From the NCBI GenBank assembly GCA_020186115.1, contig WSYJ01000174.1, positions 62,001 to 126,000 of the forward strand: 64,000 nucleotides of DNA, written 5' to 3'. A program made the translations under genes and the position numbers. This document shows, in pieces, positions 20,826-30,103 of the stretch. The stretch's first letter is position 1. Each line of letters begins with the position of its first letter. The notes under the pieces were generated by a model, which saw only the letters and a list, made by a program, of their open reading frames with translations, was not told the origin of the DNA and made no database searches. This DNA is from Histomonas meleagridis (lineage: Eukaryota; Parabasalia; Tritrichomonadida; Dientamoebidae).

Positions 20826-21159
20826 ACAAAATTAAAATAACATAATCTTTGTTACATCTTAATGTTATATATATTATATTATTAGAACACGTAACAATGC
20901 TCTTGTTTGAAATTTTAAAAGTTGGAAATATGATTTCATAAAGTATGATATTTTAAACTTTGTTGATTATAACTGTTAAGTAAAAAAGCAAACATATAGC
21001 AAGGAATATGCTTAATGCAGATAGATGGTAAAGTCTTTTTTGTTCTCAAATATTTAAACGTTTTTTGGGTTAATTCAGGTTATGAATTGAAAGTAACGTC
21101 GTTTTTTGAATGATATTTTATCGTTTGGCTTGAAGGGTTTTCTTTACAAACTTTCTGGG
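20826..21159. other. Intergenic
   Basis: AT-rich; no gene. An open frame enters at 21097 but has no ATG before 21160. Confidence 0.5.
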
Positions 21160-22692
21160 ATGATGCAAGTTCAACAGAACTTGCAATTGAGTTCTCATCA
21201 CAAATTAATTCGTGACATCGTTAAATGTAATGCAGACGCCTGTATTGCATTTTTTTATATGTTACCAGAACTTGCCAAAAACAAAACATCTTTTGATAGA
21301 ATACAGCTTATAGGTTTTATTATCCAATGTTGCGACTTAGGAGACATATTTTCCACAAGAATTCTTGTCAAAAATCTAGGTTTCATTGTTTTTAAAGGAG
21401 TCGAAGAAACAGTATTAACTTCTTTCCTGCTACTTTTAGGAAAAATTATCAGTGAATGTGGAAGTTCAATTACAGAGGAAATGGTAGAATTTGCCAAATT
21501 ATTTTTAGAAATGTGCAGCGAAAAATTTCTTCAAACTCAATTCTTCCCATATTTTGCTTCTTTCTTTGAAAGAGAAAACAAAGATGTTCTTGCTCTTGTT
21601 ATAAGTTTTGTTTCAAAGTTAATGTCCAAACTATCACCAAAAAACATCAATTTTTTCATTAACCAATGTACACGATTATACAAAACAAAAATGATTATAC
21701 TAAAATTAGCCATTCTAAACGCATTTTCAGACATTGTTGATTACTCCCAAAATCCACAAGAATTATTTAATCAAATTATTGTTCCTTCTACTATTGCCAG
21801 AGACACTAGGGTTAAATCCAATTCTTTATTTGTTGCATCCAAGCATATTAATTTAGTTAGTGATCCAGTTCCATTTCTAAATCTTGCAAAAGATTCATCA
21901 TGGAAAGTCCGTTATGCGTTCTTACAAAACATTGGACCATTTGCCACTACATTTCCACAGTTTATACCATGCTTATTGTCGTTCTTGAAGGACAACATGG
22001 GCTTCATTCGCGCAACATCATTTGATAAGGCAAGTGAAATGTTTAGTGAAATACCGAAAGATGATGTGTTTTTGCGACTTGTCGAAAGCGCGTTAAAGCA
22101 ACAAAATACACTTGTAATTCTCTCCGCTCTTAATCTCCTCCCAAAGTTATTTGAATGTGGAGCAGCAGACCCGAACAAATTTGTTCGATTCATTCAGATG
22201 TTGAAATCAAAAGATGATGACATGGTAATGGAGAGTTGTTTAAGGTGTTTAGTTCCACATGTAAACATGTTGCTTGCGAAAAAGGATATCAACGCAATCG
22301 TGAAATGGATTGGCCATCAATTTAAAACAGAAAATTGGAGAAAAATCGGAACAGTGATCGAAACAATCGAAAAGTTTCTCGAGTTCGAAAATTTACATCA
22401 AGTTGTTTTACAATTCGCTGATAATATTGCAGATAAATTATCCGATCCTTGCCTTCATACAAGGTGCGCATCTTCATCTGCAATCCTGTCAATGGCTAAA
22501 ACATTTGGTTCGCAGTTCGTTGGTGATAGAGTCATTCCGCATTTGAAGTCAATAATTGAAGGGGGTGCTCCATTGGACGTTAAGAAGAACGTTTATTACA
22601 TTTTGTCTGAGCTAACAAAAATAACTGATGCAGAAATAAAAGATGCCGTACAAAAGGAGATGGACAAAGTCAGCCAGGAAATTCATAACTAA
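21160..22692 (+). CDS. HEAT-repeat scaffold, PP2A regulatory subunit A (PR65)-like
   Basis: A 510-residue protein made entirely of paired helices. Repeats read like PR65. Examples are FLNLAKDSSWKVRYAFLQNIGPFATTFPQFIPCLLSFLKDNMGFIRATSFDKASEMF and, near the C-terminus, LSDPCLHTRCASSSAILSMAKTFGSQFVGDRVIPHLKSI. The DxSWxVRY turn is typical of the PP2A A subunit, which bridges the catalytic C and the variable B subunits. Overall similarity is partial, and the length is below the usual 580-590. It may therefore be a divergent A subunit or another HEAT protein. The frame opens at a TTG (21106); ATG 21160 (MMQVQQNLQ) is the first Met codon. Confidence 0.7.
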   Translation: MMQVQQNLQLSSHHKLIRDIVKCNADACIAFFYMLPELAKNKTSFDRIQLIGFIIQCCDLGDIFSTRILVKNLGFIVFKGVEETVLTSFLLLLGKIISECGSSITEEMVEFAKLFLEMCSEKFLQTQFFPYFASFFERENKDVLALVISFVSKLMSKLSPKNINFFINQCTRLYKTKMIILKLAILNAFSDIVDYSQNPQELFNQIIVPSTIARDTRVKSNSLFVASKHINLVSDPVPFLNLAKDSSWKVRYAFLQNIGPFATTFPQFIPCLLSFLKDNMGFIRATSFDKASEMFSEIPKDDVFLRLVESALKQQNTLVILSALNLLPKLFECGAADPNKFVRFIQMLKSKDDDMVMESCLRCLVPHVNMLLAKKDINAIVKWIGHQFKTENWRKIGTVIETIEKFLEFENLHQVVLQFADNIADKLSDPCLHTRCASSSAILSMAKTFGSQFVGDRVIPHLKSIIEGGAPLDVKKNVYYILSELTKITDAEIKDAVQKEMDKVSQEIHN

Positions 22693-23091
22693 CTAACAGT
22701 TTTTTTTGTGTTTTTTATAAAATGTAATTTTCATGTTTATATTTCTTGAAACAATATATTCGTAACAATAAAGTAACACCACACGTATTTGTGTAAATCA
22801 AATTATATTTAACAATTCAATTTCTCATTAATCATCAAATTAGTTACATCAAAAATTTAATGTATAAAACCAAGATTTCAACCACTGATTTACAAAAAAA
22901 CATGGTTTGGGTAACATGAAATGTTCACTTTTTATGGATATCATTAAATGCATAATGAATGTAAGTATGAAAATCAATATCAATTGAATTATACATATTA
23001 CTGGCATCACAGGAAAACATAATTGGTAGTGGATTAAAAGTTGTTGGTTTTTAAAATCGAAAAACATATTACAATTTTTGGTTGGCTTCAT
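22693..23091. other. Intergenic between convergent genes
   Basis: 3' flanks of the HEAT gene and the nitroreductase. An 80-codon minus-strand frame (22849-23091) directly follows the nitroreductase stop but has no motif or coding character and is not called. Confidence 0.4.
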
Positions 23092-23652
23092 TTACTTAAT
23101 GTAAGTTGCCTTGCAAAGTTGTTCCTTTTGGCCAACTTTTGACCTGTCTCTTGACTTTCCAATAGCAACAGCCATACGTAACTTTCCTTCCCCAATTCCT
23201 AAGTATTGTTCAAGGCCTTTCGTATTTCCCCAAAGCAATGAACCAAGGCATAAAGTATCTAAACCAAAAACACGAACAGAAGCCATGATGGACATACTGA
23301 TAATTCCTGCATCGATATCCTTGAAAAGTGGATCAGTAGCTCTTTCGTTTTCCACTAAGAAGATAACACATGTAGCATCGCCAGTGATCACGTTTTTGCA
23401 TCCATATTCTTGAATTCTTTTGTTAAAGCTATCTTGCATGTTTTTATCCCATGAATCAAAAATAATTTTTGTTGCTTCATCAATCTTTTGCTTGTTTGTA
23501 ACCACAAGTAAGTCAATGTCTTGATAATTACAAGCAGTTGGGGAAGAGAGTACAACTTCAATGATTTTTTGAAGATCTTCTTCAGGTATTTCATAATTTA
23601 CATCAAAGTTGCGGTAACTCCTTCTTGATTTAATTGCTTCAAGAACGTCCAT
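23092..23652 (-). CDS. Nitroreductase family protein, FMN-dependent
   Basis: This 186-residue protein has the nitroreductase fold. SRRSYRNFD at 9-17 is the FMN-phosphate Arg-Arg motif, and EEDLQKIIEVVLSSPTACNYQ corresponds to the usual APSACNxQPW region. DIDAGIISMSIMASVRVFGLDTLCLGSL is the dimer-core helix, and GKSRDRSKVGQKE the C-terminal FMN loop. These enzymes reduce nitro compounds or quinones with NAD(P)H. In trichomonads such genes came from bacteria and are implicated in activation of 5-nitroimidazole drugs. It ends shortly after the core, the small single-domain type. ATG 23652, with an Inr-like TCATTTTT about 11 nt upstream. Confidence 0.9.
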   Translation of the reverse strand: MDVLEAIKSRRSYRNFDVNYEIPEEDLQKIIEVVLSSPTACNYQDIDLLVVTNKQKIDEATKIIFDSWDKNMQDSFNKRIQEYGCKNVITGDATCVIFLVENERATDPLFKDIDAGIISMSIMASVRVFGLDTLCLGSLLWGNTKGLEQYLGIGEGKLRMAVAIGKSRDRSKVGQKEQLCKATYIK

Positions 23653-23989
23653 GAATAAAAATGAAGAAACAATAAATCACATCACTTATGTGGGAAAAAT
23701 ATCGCAACTTATCAATTCCACTTCACAACGATAACTATTCAAAATTTCCAAAGAAACACAGAAATTTGATAATCCATACGTTCAAATTCGTTGTATTTTT
23801 ATTAAAAAGTTGTTTTTTACTGAAAAAGTTGATCATGTCATGACGTTATTGGTTATAACCAGGGTGGAAATTAAGAGTTGAAGATTTAACCATCTAGATT
23901 GTTGTTAATGCATTTTTAAAAAACACTTCATTTTTGAGATTAATTTAATTTTTTTTTGTTCTTTCGGATTTCTCAATACAAAATTTAAT
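23653..23989. other. Intergenic
   Basis: Upstream region of the nitroreductase. AACGATAACT near 23728 is a Myb-type (TAACGA/TATCGTT) site. No gene seen. Confidence 0.4.
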
Positions 23990-24304
23990 TTAATAACTGT
24001 TTTTTTTTGTACTATATTCTTAACACATATATTTCATACATATAGTATCGAAGATGGATTATATATTATTTACAATTCTAATGTATTTGAAGAAGCAACC
24101 AAAAACAAAGATAATATAACACACATTATCATCAGAGACAATGTTAGTATAATTCCATCGCATGCATTTGCTGAAAGAAATATATTATTATTATCAGTTA
24201 AATTTGGGAATAATGTAGTTGTAATTATTCTTTTGCATAAATTTATGATTGGGGAAAATATAACAACAATTGGAAATTCTGCATTTGAATTTTGTTCTTC
24301 ATAA
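23990..24304 (+). pseudogene. BspA-like LRR protein, N-terminal relic
   Basis: A plus-strand frame without ATG reads LITVFFCTIFLTHIF, which looks like a signal peptide. It continues into SIEDGLYIIYNSNVFEEAT and a leucine-rich repeat of the BspA type (ITHIIIRDNVSIIPSHAFAERN...FGNNV), ending GENITTIGNSAFEFCSS and TAA at 24302-24304. About two repeats remain; full-length family members carry many plus a membrane anchor. It is a truncated copy lacking a start. Confidence 0.65.
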
Positions 24305-24514
24305 ATTTCATCATCATAATATTTTATAACAAAAAATTTTTACTGAAAAAATTTTTGCTAATTGAAGTGCGTTATTCCAAATTTAACATATTTCATTCTA
24401 AAAAATTTCTGATTTAACAATAACATTTTCTGTGTTTAAACTTTTAGATAAAGAGTATGTTTAATATCAAATTTGGTGAATATGAAATGTTGAGACTTTT
24501 CTTCCATTTTCATT

Positions 24515-26848
24515 TTACTTTCGATTCTTTTGCTTTCCTTTCGCGCTCTTTTTAGGCACTTTCCTTATTTTTCCTTTTCGCACAGATCCCTTACGTTGTG
24601 TCTTTGGAGATGCTTCGGCAGGTTTCTCGACTTGTGCTTCTTCAACTTTTTCTTTCTCATTCGACAATTGATCAGAAGGTTTCTTCTCTTCAACATTTTG
24701 TTCTTCGTCATGTTTTTCCTTATCGTCAGAATTATTATCAGATGTTTCATTATCTTTTTCTGATTTTTCTTTTTCTTCTTCATTTTGTTTAATTACTTTA
24801 TCTTTCTTTTGCTTTTTGTGTTCTTTTTTGGGTTTTCCTTTTGTCTTTTTGGGCGCTTCTTCTTCAGGTATAACTTCTTCTTTGATTTCTTCAGATGATT
24901 TTTCTTTTTCTTCTTCATTTTGTTTCACTGTTTTGTCTTTCTTTTGCTTTTTGTGTTCTTTTTGTGACTTTTTGGGTTTTCCTTTTGTCTTTTTTTTAGG
25001 TGATTCTTCAACAGGAGCAACGACTTCTTTCTCTTCTTCTTTAATTTCTTCAGAAGATTTTTCTTCTTTGTTTTGTTGTTCTTCAGTAATTTTTGCATTT
25101 TCTTCTTCTTTTGATTCTTCGCTTTGTTTCGTTTCTTTGTCTTTCTTTTGCTTCCTGCGCTCCTTTGGTGACTTTTTAGGTTTTCCTTTAGCCTTTTTAG
25201 GTGTATCATCAGCAACAGGAACGTCTTTGCTTTCTTCTGATTGTTTCTCTTTTTCTTCTTCATTCGATTTCTCTTTCTCCTCTTCATGAATCTTTTCTTC
25301 ATTCGATTTCTCTTTCTCCTCTTCATGAATCTTTTCTTCATTCGATTTCTCTTTCTCTTCTTCATGAATCTTTTCTTCATTCGATTTCTCTTTCTCTTCT
25401 TCATGAATCTTTTCTTCATTCGATTTCTCTTTCTCCTCTTCATGAATCTTTTCTTCATTCGATTTCTCTTTCTCTTCTTCATGAATCTTTTCTTCATTCG
25501 ATTTCTCTTTCTCCTCTTCATGAATCTTTTCTTCATTCGATTTCTCTTTCTCTTCTTCATGAATCTTTTCTTCATTCGATTTCTCTTTCTCTTCTTCATG
25601 AATCTTTTCTTCAGTTGATTTCTCTTTCTCTTCTTCATTTGATTTCTCTTTCTCTTCTTCATGAATCTTTTCTTCATTCGATTTCTCTTTCTCTTCTTCA
25701 TGAATCTTTTCTTCAGTTGATTTCTCTTTCTCTTCTTCATTTGATTTCTCTTTCTCTTCTTCATTTGATTTCTCTTTCTCTTCTTCATGAATCTTTTCTT
25801 CATTTGATTTCTCTTTTTCTTCTGCCGATTTCTCTTTTCCGTCTTCTTCTTCTTTATTATTATGATCAGAGGATTCTTTATCACTTTTCTCTTCGCCAAA
25901 TGATTTGTCTTCCTCTGACCTTTCCTTCTTTTCTTCGGAGTTTTCATCAGAAGAATCAGATGACGCAAAGAGTTTTTTGTTCTTTGGTTCCAAGTTCTCT
26001 GCTGATGAAATCAAATCGCGAATTGACCGAGATCCCATGCTGCCGTCGTCGAGGTCTTCAAATGTAAATTGTGGCTCTTCTTCTTTTGGAGGTTCGTCCG
26101 ATTCTGATGTATCTGATTTCGATGGTTGAAGTACAATTTTAGCTCTTCTGCCGCCCCTGTGGTTTTGGTAGTCAAAATCTAATGGATGTGGACTTTGTGC
26201 TTCATCAAGTGGAAGTAATCCTCGATCTGCTTGAATTTTGATCTCCGAAAGAAGACGTGTATACCCATTATAAACATCTTTGTATACATCTTTCTTGTTT
26301 TGGTCAAACATTGAAACAGATGAAACAAATTCATTGTGGAAATTTTGATATTGAAATTCTAAACTTTGAACTAATCGTTGTTGACGTTGAGCTTTCCTTG
26401 ATTTACCTAAACGATCTAAGGTTTCTTGTTCTTTCTTAAGCATTACTCTGAACTTTTGTCGGTTTTCTTTTAGTTCACTAAAATGTTCGAGAATGAGCTG
26501 AATTTCATTAAGTGGATTTAATAAGTAAGGTGGTATTTGTCCTTCTTTCATCCAGTCATAGCTATAGGCTTCTCGACTTTCATTTTTCATGTTAGGGTTG
26601 AAAATGTCAAATAATACATTTCTGGTATTTTCTTGAGGCTCAATGATTGGTGCTATTTTAGCGCAGAATACTTGAAGCGATTTTATTAGATTATCGTGTA
26701 GTTGTTTTGCTTCTTTGTAACGATCATAAGCAACGATGAAATCTGTTTCTTCGCCTTTTCGAGTCTTCTCTGCAAAAAGGCTTGACTCTATTTTTGCAAT
26801 TCTTACAGACATTGTATGTCTTGTTCTCCTCATAGGGGATCCTTCCAT
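24515..26848 (-). CDS. Helical (BAR-like) protein with long Glu/Lys repeat tail
   Basis: The product is 777 residues. Residues 1 to about 225 are helical with KEQETLDRLGKSRKAQRQQRLVQSLEFQYQNFHNEF, resembling a BAR-type membrane-binding module. That assignment is tentative. Ser/Asp/Glu-rich linkers follow. From about residue 345 comes a charged low-complexity tail containing about 12 copies of the motif KIHEEEKEKSN and shorter EEEKEKSN units. After that come Lys-Pro-rich units (KKxKGKPKKSxKEHKKQKKDK), three copies in various states, and a basic C-terminus (GKIRKVPKKSAKGKQKNRK). The tail is probably disordered and extremely charged. ATG 26848 is the first in frame. The function is unknown. Confidence 0.75.
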   Translation of the reverse strand: MEGSPMRRTRHTMSVRIAKIESSLFAEKTRKGEETDFIVAYDRYKEAKQLHDNLIKSLQVFCAKIAPIIEPQENTRNVLFDIFNPNMKNESREAYSYDWMKEGQIPPYLLNPLNEIQLILEHFSELKENRQKFRVMLKKEQETLDRLGKSRKAQRQQRLVQSLEFQYQNFHNEFVSSVSMFDQNKKDVYKDVYNGYTRLLSEIKIQADRGLLPLDEAQSPHPLDFDYQNHRGGRRAKIVLQPSKSDTSESDEPPKEEEPQFTFEDLDDGSMGSRSIRDLISSAENLEPKNKKLFASSDSSDENSEEKKERSEEDKSFGEEKSDKESSDHNNKEEEDGKEKSAEEKEKSNEEKIHEEEKEKSNEEEKEKSNEEEKEKSTEEKIHEEEKEKSNEEKIHEEEKEKSNEEEKEKSTEEKIHEEEKEKSNEEKIHEEEKEKSNEEKIHEEEKEKSNEEKIHEEEKEKSNEEKIHEEEKEKSNEEKIHEEEKEKSNEEKIHEEEKEKSNEEKIHEEEKEKSNEEKIHEEEKEKSNEEEKEKQSEESKDVPVADDTPKKAKGKPKKSPKERRKQKKDKETKQSEESKEEENAKITEEQQNKEEKSSEEIKEEEKEVVAPVEESPKKKTKGKPKKSQKEHKKQKKDKTVKQNEEEKEKSSEEIKEEVIPEEEAPKKTKGKPKKEHKKQKKDKVIKQNEEEKEKSEKDNETSDNNSDDKEKHDEEQNVEEKKPSDQLSNEKEKVEEAQVEKPAEASPKTQRKGSVRKGKIRKVPKKSAKGKQKNRK
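25258..25820 (-). repeat. 39-bp tandem repeat in coding sequence
   Basis: The unit encodes EEKIHEEEKEKSN (39 bp), with shorter 24-bp units (EEEKEKSN) interspersed. Nine copies between about 25286 and 25598 are spaced exactly 39 bp apart, and about 12 KIHEEE motifs occur overall. The plus strand is almost all pyrimidine over this stretch. Nearly identical copies indicate recent expansion, so copy number is likely to vary between isolates. Confidence 0.85.
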
Positions 26849-27598
26849 TGCACGTTGTACAAAAATGGGCCATATTCAAAAATTGAGTTAACTTATGACT
26901 TTATATACTTTACAAAGGTCAGGTGATGTCTTCTGAAAAATTTTATGAGAGTCAATAATTCTGGGGAATGTCTTTTATTCGTCTTTATTCCGAGACCTTT
27001 AAAGTCTCAATTTCAAAACCAATACATTCACTAAAGATTTGTTTTTTTAAAAAAAAAATAGTTTAAAAGACAAAGATCTTTTTATTCATAATAGCAAAAG
27101 CCATAATTTATCTACCACTTTATATAGAAAATGTTACACAGGACCTATCAAAAAAAGGTTATTGAAAATTGGTATCTTTTGGTTCAAAAGACGATCAAGT
27201 TTTAATGTTTTTTCTGAGTTAAATAATCTTAGGCACCATAGAAAAATGGATTTGTATGCATAAAAAAACCACAAAAAAGTGAATTTTGTCCAGAAAACTG
27301 ATGTTGTCACAGTAGCATTTTCGCCAACCAAGTCTTTTCTTTACCTTTTCTTGTTTTATTGTTTCTTATCATTTTTGATTATCCTTTTTTTTTTAATTTA
27401 TTATTCGACTTCATTACTTCTCAACTTTTTCCATTATTCATCGATCAAGTTCTAAATGAGTTAATAAAATACAAAAAGAGAGAACATCCAAGATAATCTA
27501 CACATCATATAATGTTGCTGATTTACATTGGGAAAAAAACGAAAAAAAATTTTTTATACCTTTTTATTTCTGTTGCCCAAAAACACTTTATTGTGGCC
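26849..27598. other. Intergenic
   Basis: AT-rich with long A and T runs. A 65-codon minus-strand frame at 27134-27331 shows no motif. Nothing else supported. Confidence 0.5.
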
Positions 27599-29767
27599 AT
27601 GGAATGGAACCCATTGCCAAAAACAGATCTTTGATATTCATTCGTTTTTTTCTTTCTGCCCATTCACCCCAACAACCGTTATAATTTGTGGGGCATTGAA
27701 ATTTCCTCAGAAATTAATTTCATTTTTTTTGACCAACATAACAAATTGGAGGACAGGGTACTTCAGGACCTATATCAACATGCTTCAAAATTAAACAGCC
27801 AAACGAATTGGTTTGATGCTGCGATTAATCAAAAGGCAATTGATGAATCAAATTCCTTTCGTAAAGTTTATTCGGACCTTATAGTAAACCTTCTGGTTTC
27901 AGCTTATATCACAGCAAATTTTTTGTATAAACAAAATGGTTTTCAAAAACAAGTTCCATATACAAAAATTTTTAACTTTTACTTAAATCCAAATAAAACT
28001 CAAGACTTTAAAGACGAGGTTCACATCTATTCATTTTTGATTGAAGATGCAATCAAAAATATGTTATTTTATGGGTCAAAAAAATTAGGCCAATTTACTG
28101 GCAGCATAGTCAACCATTTTTCTACTAAGGCAAGCGCACTAATTTTGTTTGCTCATGTTACATTTCCTTCTCTTTTTTCTTTTTATACATTTCCTGATAC
28201 AATTGTTTATGCGGTATGTATTTTAAAGTTATTGTTACCACTTAATTGTCCAAACATATCATGTCATTTTATTTCTTCATTTTATGAATCATATCCCAAT
28301 TTCTTGGTTTCATTATTCAATAAGTATGATGAACTTACGTTTAAACTTGATAAAAGACAAACGCCAATAACATGTTTCCACAATCTCATTTTAGCTATTG
28401 AACATGCTAGTAATTTTCTTACAGATGAACACTTTTCAATTGCAAAAAATTGTTATGCTCAGGGTAAAGATTTTTTTGCCAAAGTTTTTATCAAAACCCT
28501 AATGATACCACAACTAAAGATACGAAATTATAATCAAATATTAATTGATTCTTTAAACTTTATTTCAACAAACGCAAAAGCTCCATCGTTTGTCAAATTT
28601 TGTAAAGCCTTTACAACGCCTCACTTCACACGACCAACTAATATCTCAATTTACGGCGGTTATTGTTTTTTTCATCAACACATGGAAATTCAATCAACAT
28701 TAAATTGGGTACCATTTTATGCCACAGCATATGAAATACTTTTATTATATAAAATTATATTACCATTTTCGGATCCATGTTATTTAGAACAATATGAATA
28801 TCCATTTAATGAAATACAAAGTAGAGGCTTAATGGATACAATCTATCTTATGCGAATATATCCACGAATAGTATCAAAAAATAAAAAATACGTATTAAAG
28901 GATATGTATAAAAACGGATTTTTATTTCCTCAAGAGTATATTTCCAAAAACGTAATTAAGGACGAATATTTCAAAATAAATTTTGATTATTTCCTTCTTC
29001 AAGCAACGAAAGAAATTAATAATCCCGTCGAATATTTCCATAATTTATTTTCGATTCAAGACATCGCAAAGAATAACAAAAATTTCCAAATTTATACGTG
29101 GAATAAGATAATCAAACGATACATAAAGAAATTTAATGATTACGATGTATTACTATCGTTAATTGATTGTAAACATTCAATTTCTAATCAAATCGAAGCA
29201 GCAAAAGAAAACATATTGGAATTAATGTCTTATGTCTCTAAAGCATGGAATGAATCAGATAATGAAATCCAAAAGTTAATAAATTTTTGGAAAATTTTAA
29301 ATAATTCGGATGAAATACCTCTACATATTATTTTTAATGAATTAGCAAATAATTTCGTAAATGTGAATCCTTCGAATAATAATAATAAACTTCATGAAAA
29401 TGAAATAAAGAAATTACAAATTTATATGAAATCGATTTTATTAACAAATAATAAAAAAATTATTATAACGAAAATTCCAAAATTTTTTATAGCACTTAAA
29501 AAAAGATTTCATAACTTAAGTAATGACGAATTGGATAACGCATTGTATAACTCTATTGTTACAATTGTAAACGATTGTAAAATCGAATTCATAAAATATT
29601 TTTGTTATTATTTTAAATACATATTTGGAATGGTTGAAAATATTATTATACCAAACGAAATAAGTATTAATTGGGTGAATATTTTCAATTTGATAACAAA
29701 ATTTGTTTTCGCAACAAATAAATTAATAATGAAAAACTTTAGTTTGTACCTGGTTGAGCCTACTTGA
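27599..29767 (+). CDS. Unknown large protein, paralogue of left-edge gene; damaged 5' end
   Basis: A 693-codon open frame is paralogous to the protein at 1-1884 (LILFAHVTFPSLF, CHFISSFYESYPNFL, FHNLILAIEHASNFLTDEHF, QLKIRNYNQIL). The frame has no ATG near its start; the first codons conserved with the paralogue come after a TTG at 27686. An ATG at 27599 is in the same frame but is followed by an in-frame TGA at 27632-27634. The 5' end is therefore damaged, or an unseen upstream exon supplies the start, although no ACTAACACA-type acceptor is visible. The body is intact to the stop at 29765. No known domain; helical and aromatic-rich. Confidence 0.6.
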
Positions 29768-30103
29768 TTTTGTATTATATATACAAAAAAAAAAAAAAAA
29801 CAAAAAAATTATATAATTTTATAAAAAATAGTTTATGTTTAATTGTTTTTATATATATATAATTTTTTTTTTTTGATTTTTGTTGTTTTCTGACATAAAT
29901 ATAAAACATAGTTTTGATACGAAATATATAATTTTTAATAATAAGTTGATTGAGGAATTCCTTTACATATATTAAACAAAAGAGAGTGAGAAATAAAATT
30001 CAAAGGAAAATCCAAAAATATATACAAAAATGTTTCGCTTAGGTGAATATTTATATAAAAAAATTGATTTAACCATTTAATTACATTCTCCCACATACAT
30101 TTA
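29768..30103. other. Intergenic between convergent genes
   Basis: Low-complexity A/T tracts including a 17-A run near 29787 and a T run near 29865. These would serve as 3' flanks of both genes. No gene. Confidence 0.5.

Noticed and set aside
22849-23091. 80-codon minus-strand frame directly after the nitroreductase stop
   Set aside because: No recognisable features; probably the 3' flank read by chance.
24925-26067. Long open frames in other frames and on the plus strand across the Glu/Lys repeat
   Set aside because: They arise from the 39-bp repeat lacking stops in several frames; products are monotonous KKRKRNR or LHSISLS strings.
27632-27634. In-frame TGA near the start of the 27.6-kb gene as a recoded (sense) codon
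   Set aside because: Trichomonads use the standard code and other genes here end in TGA; a damaged 5' end is simpler.
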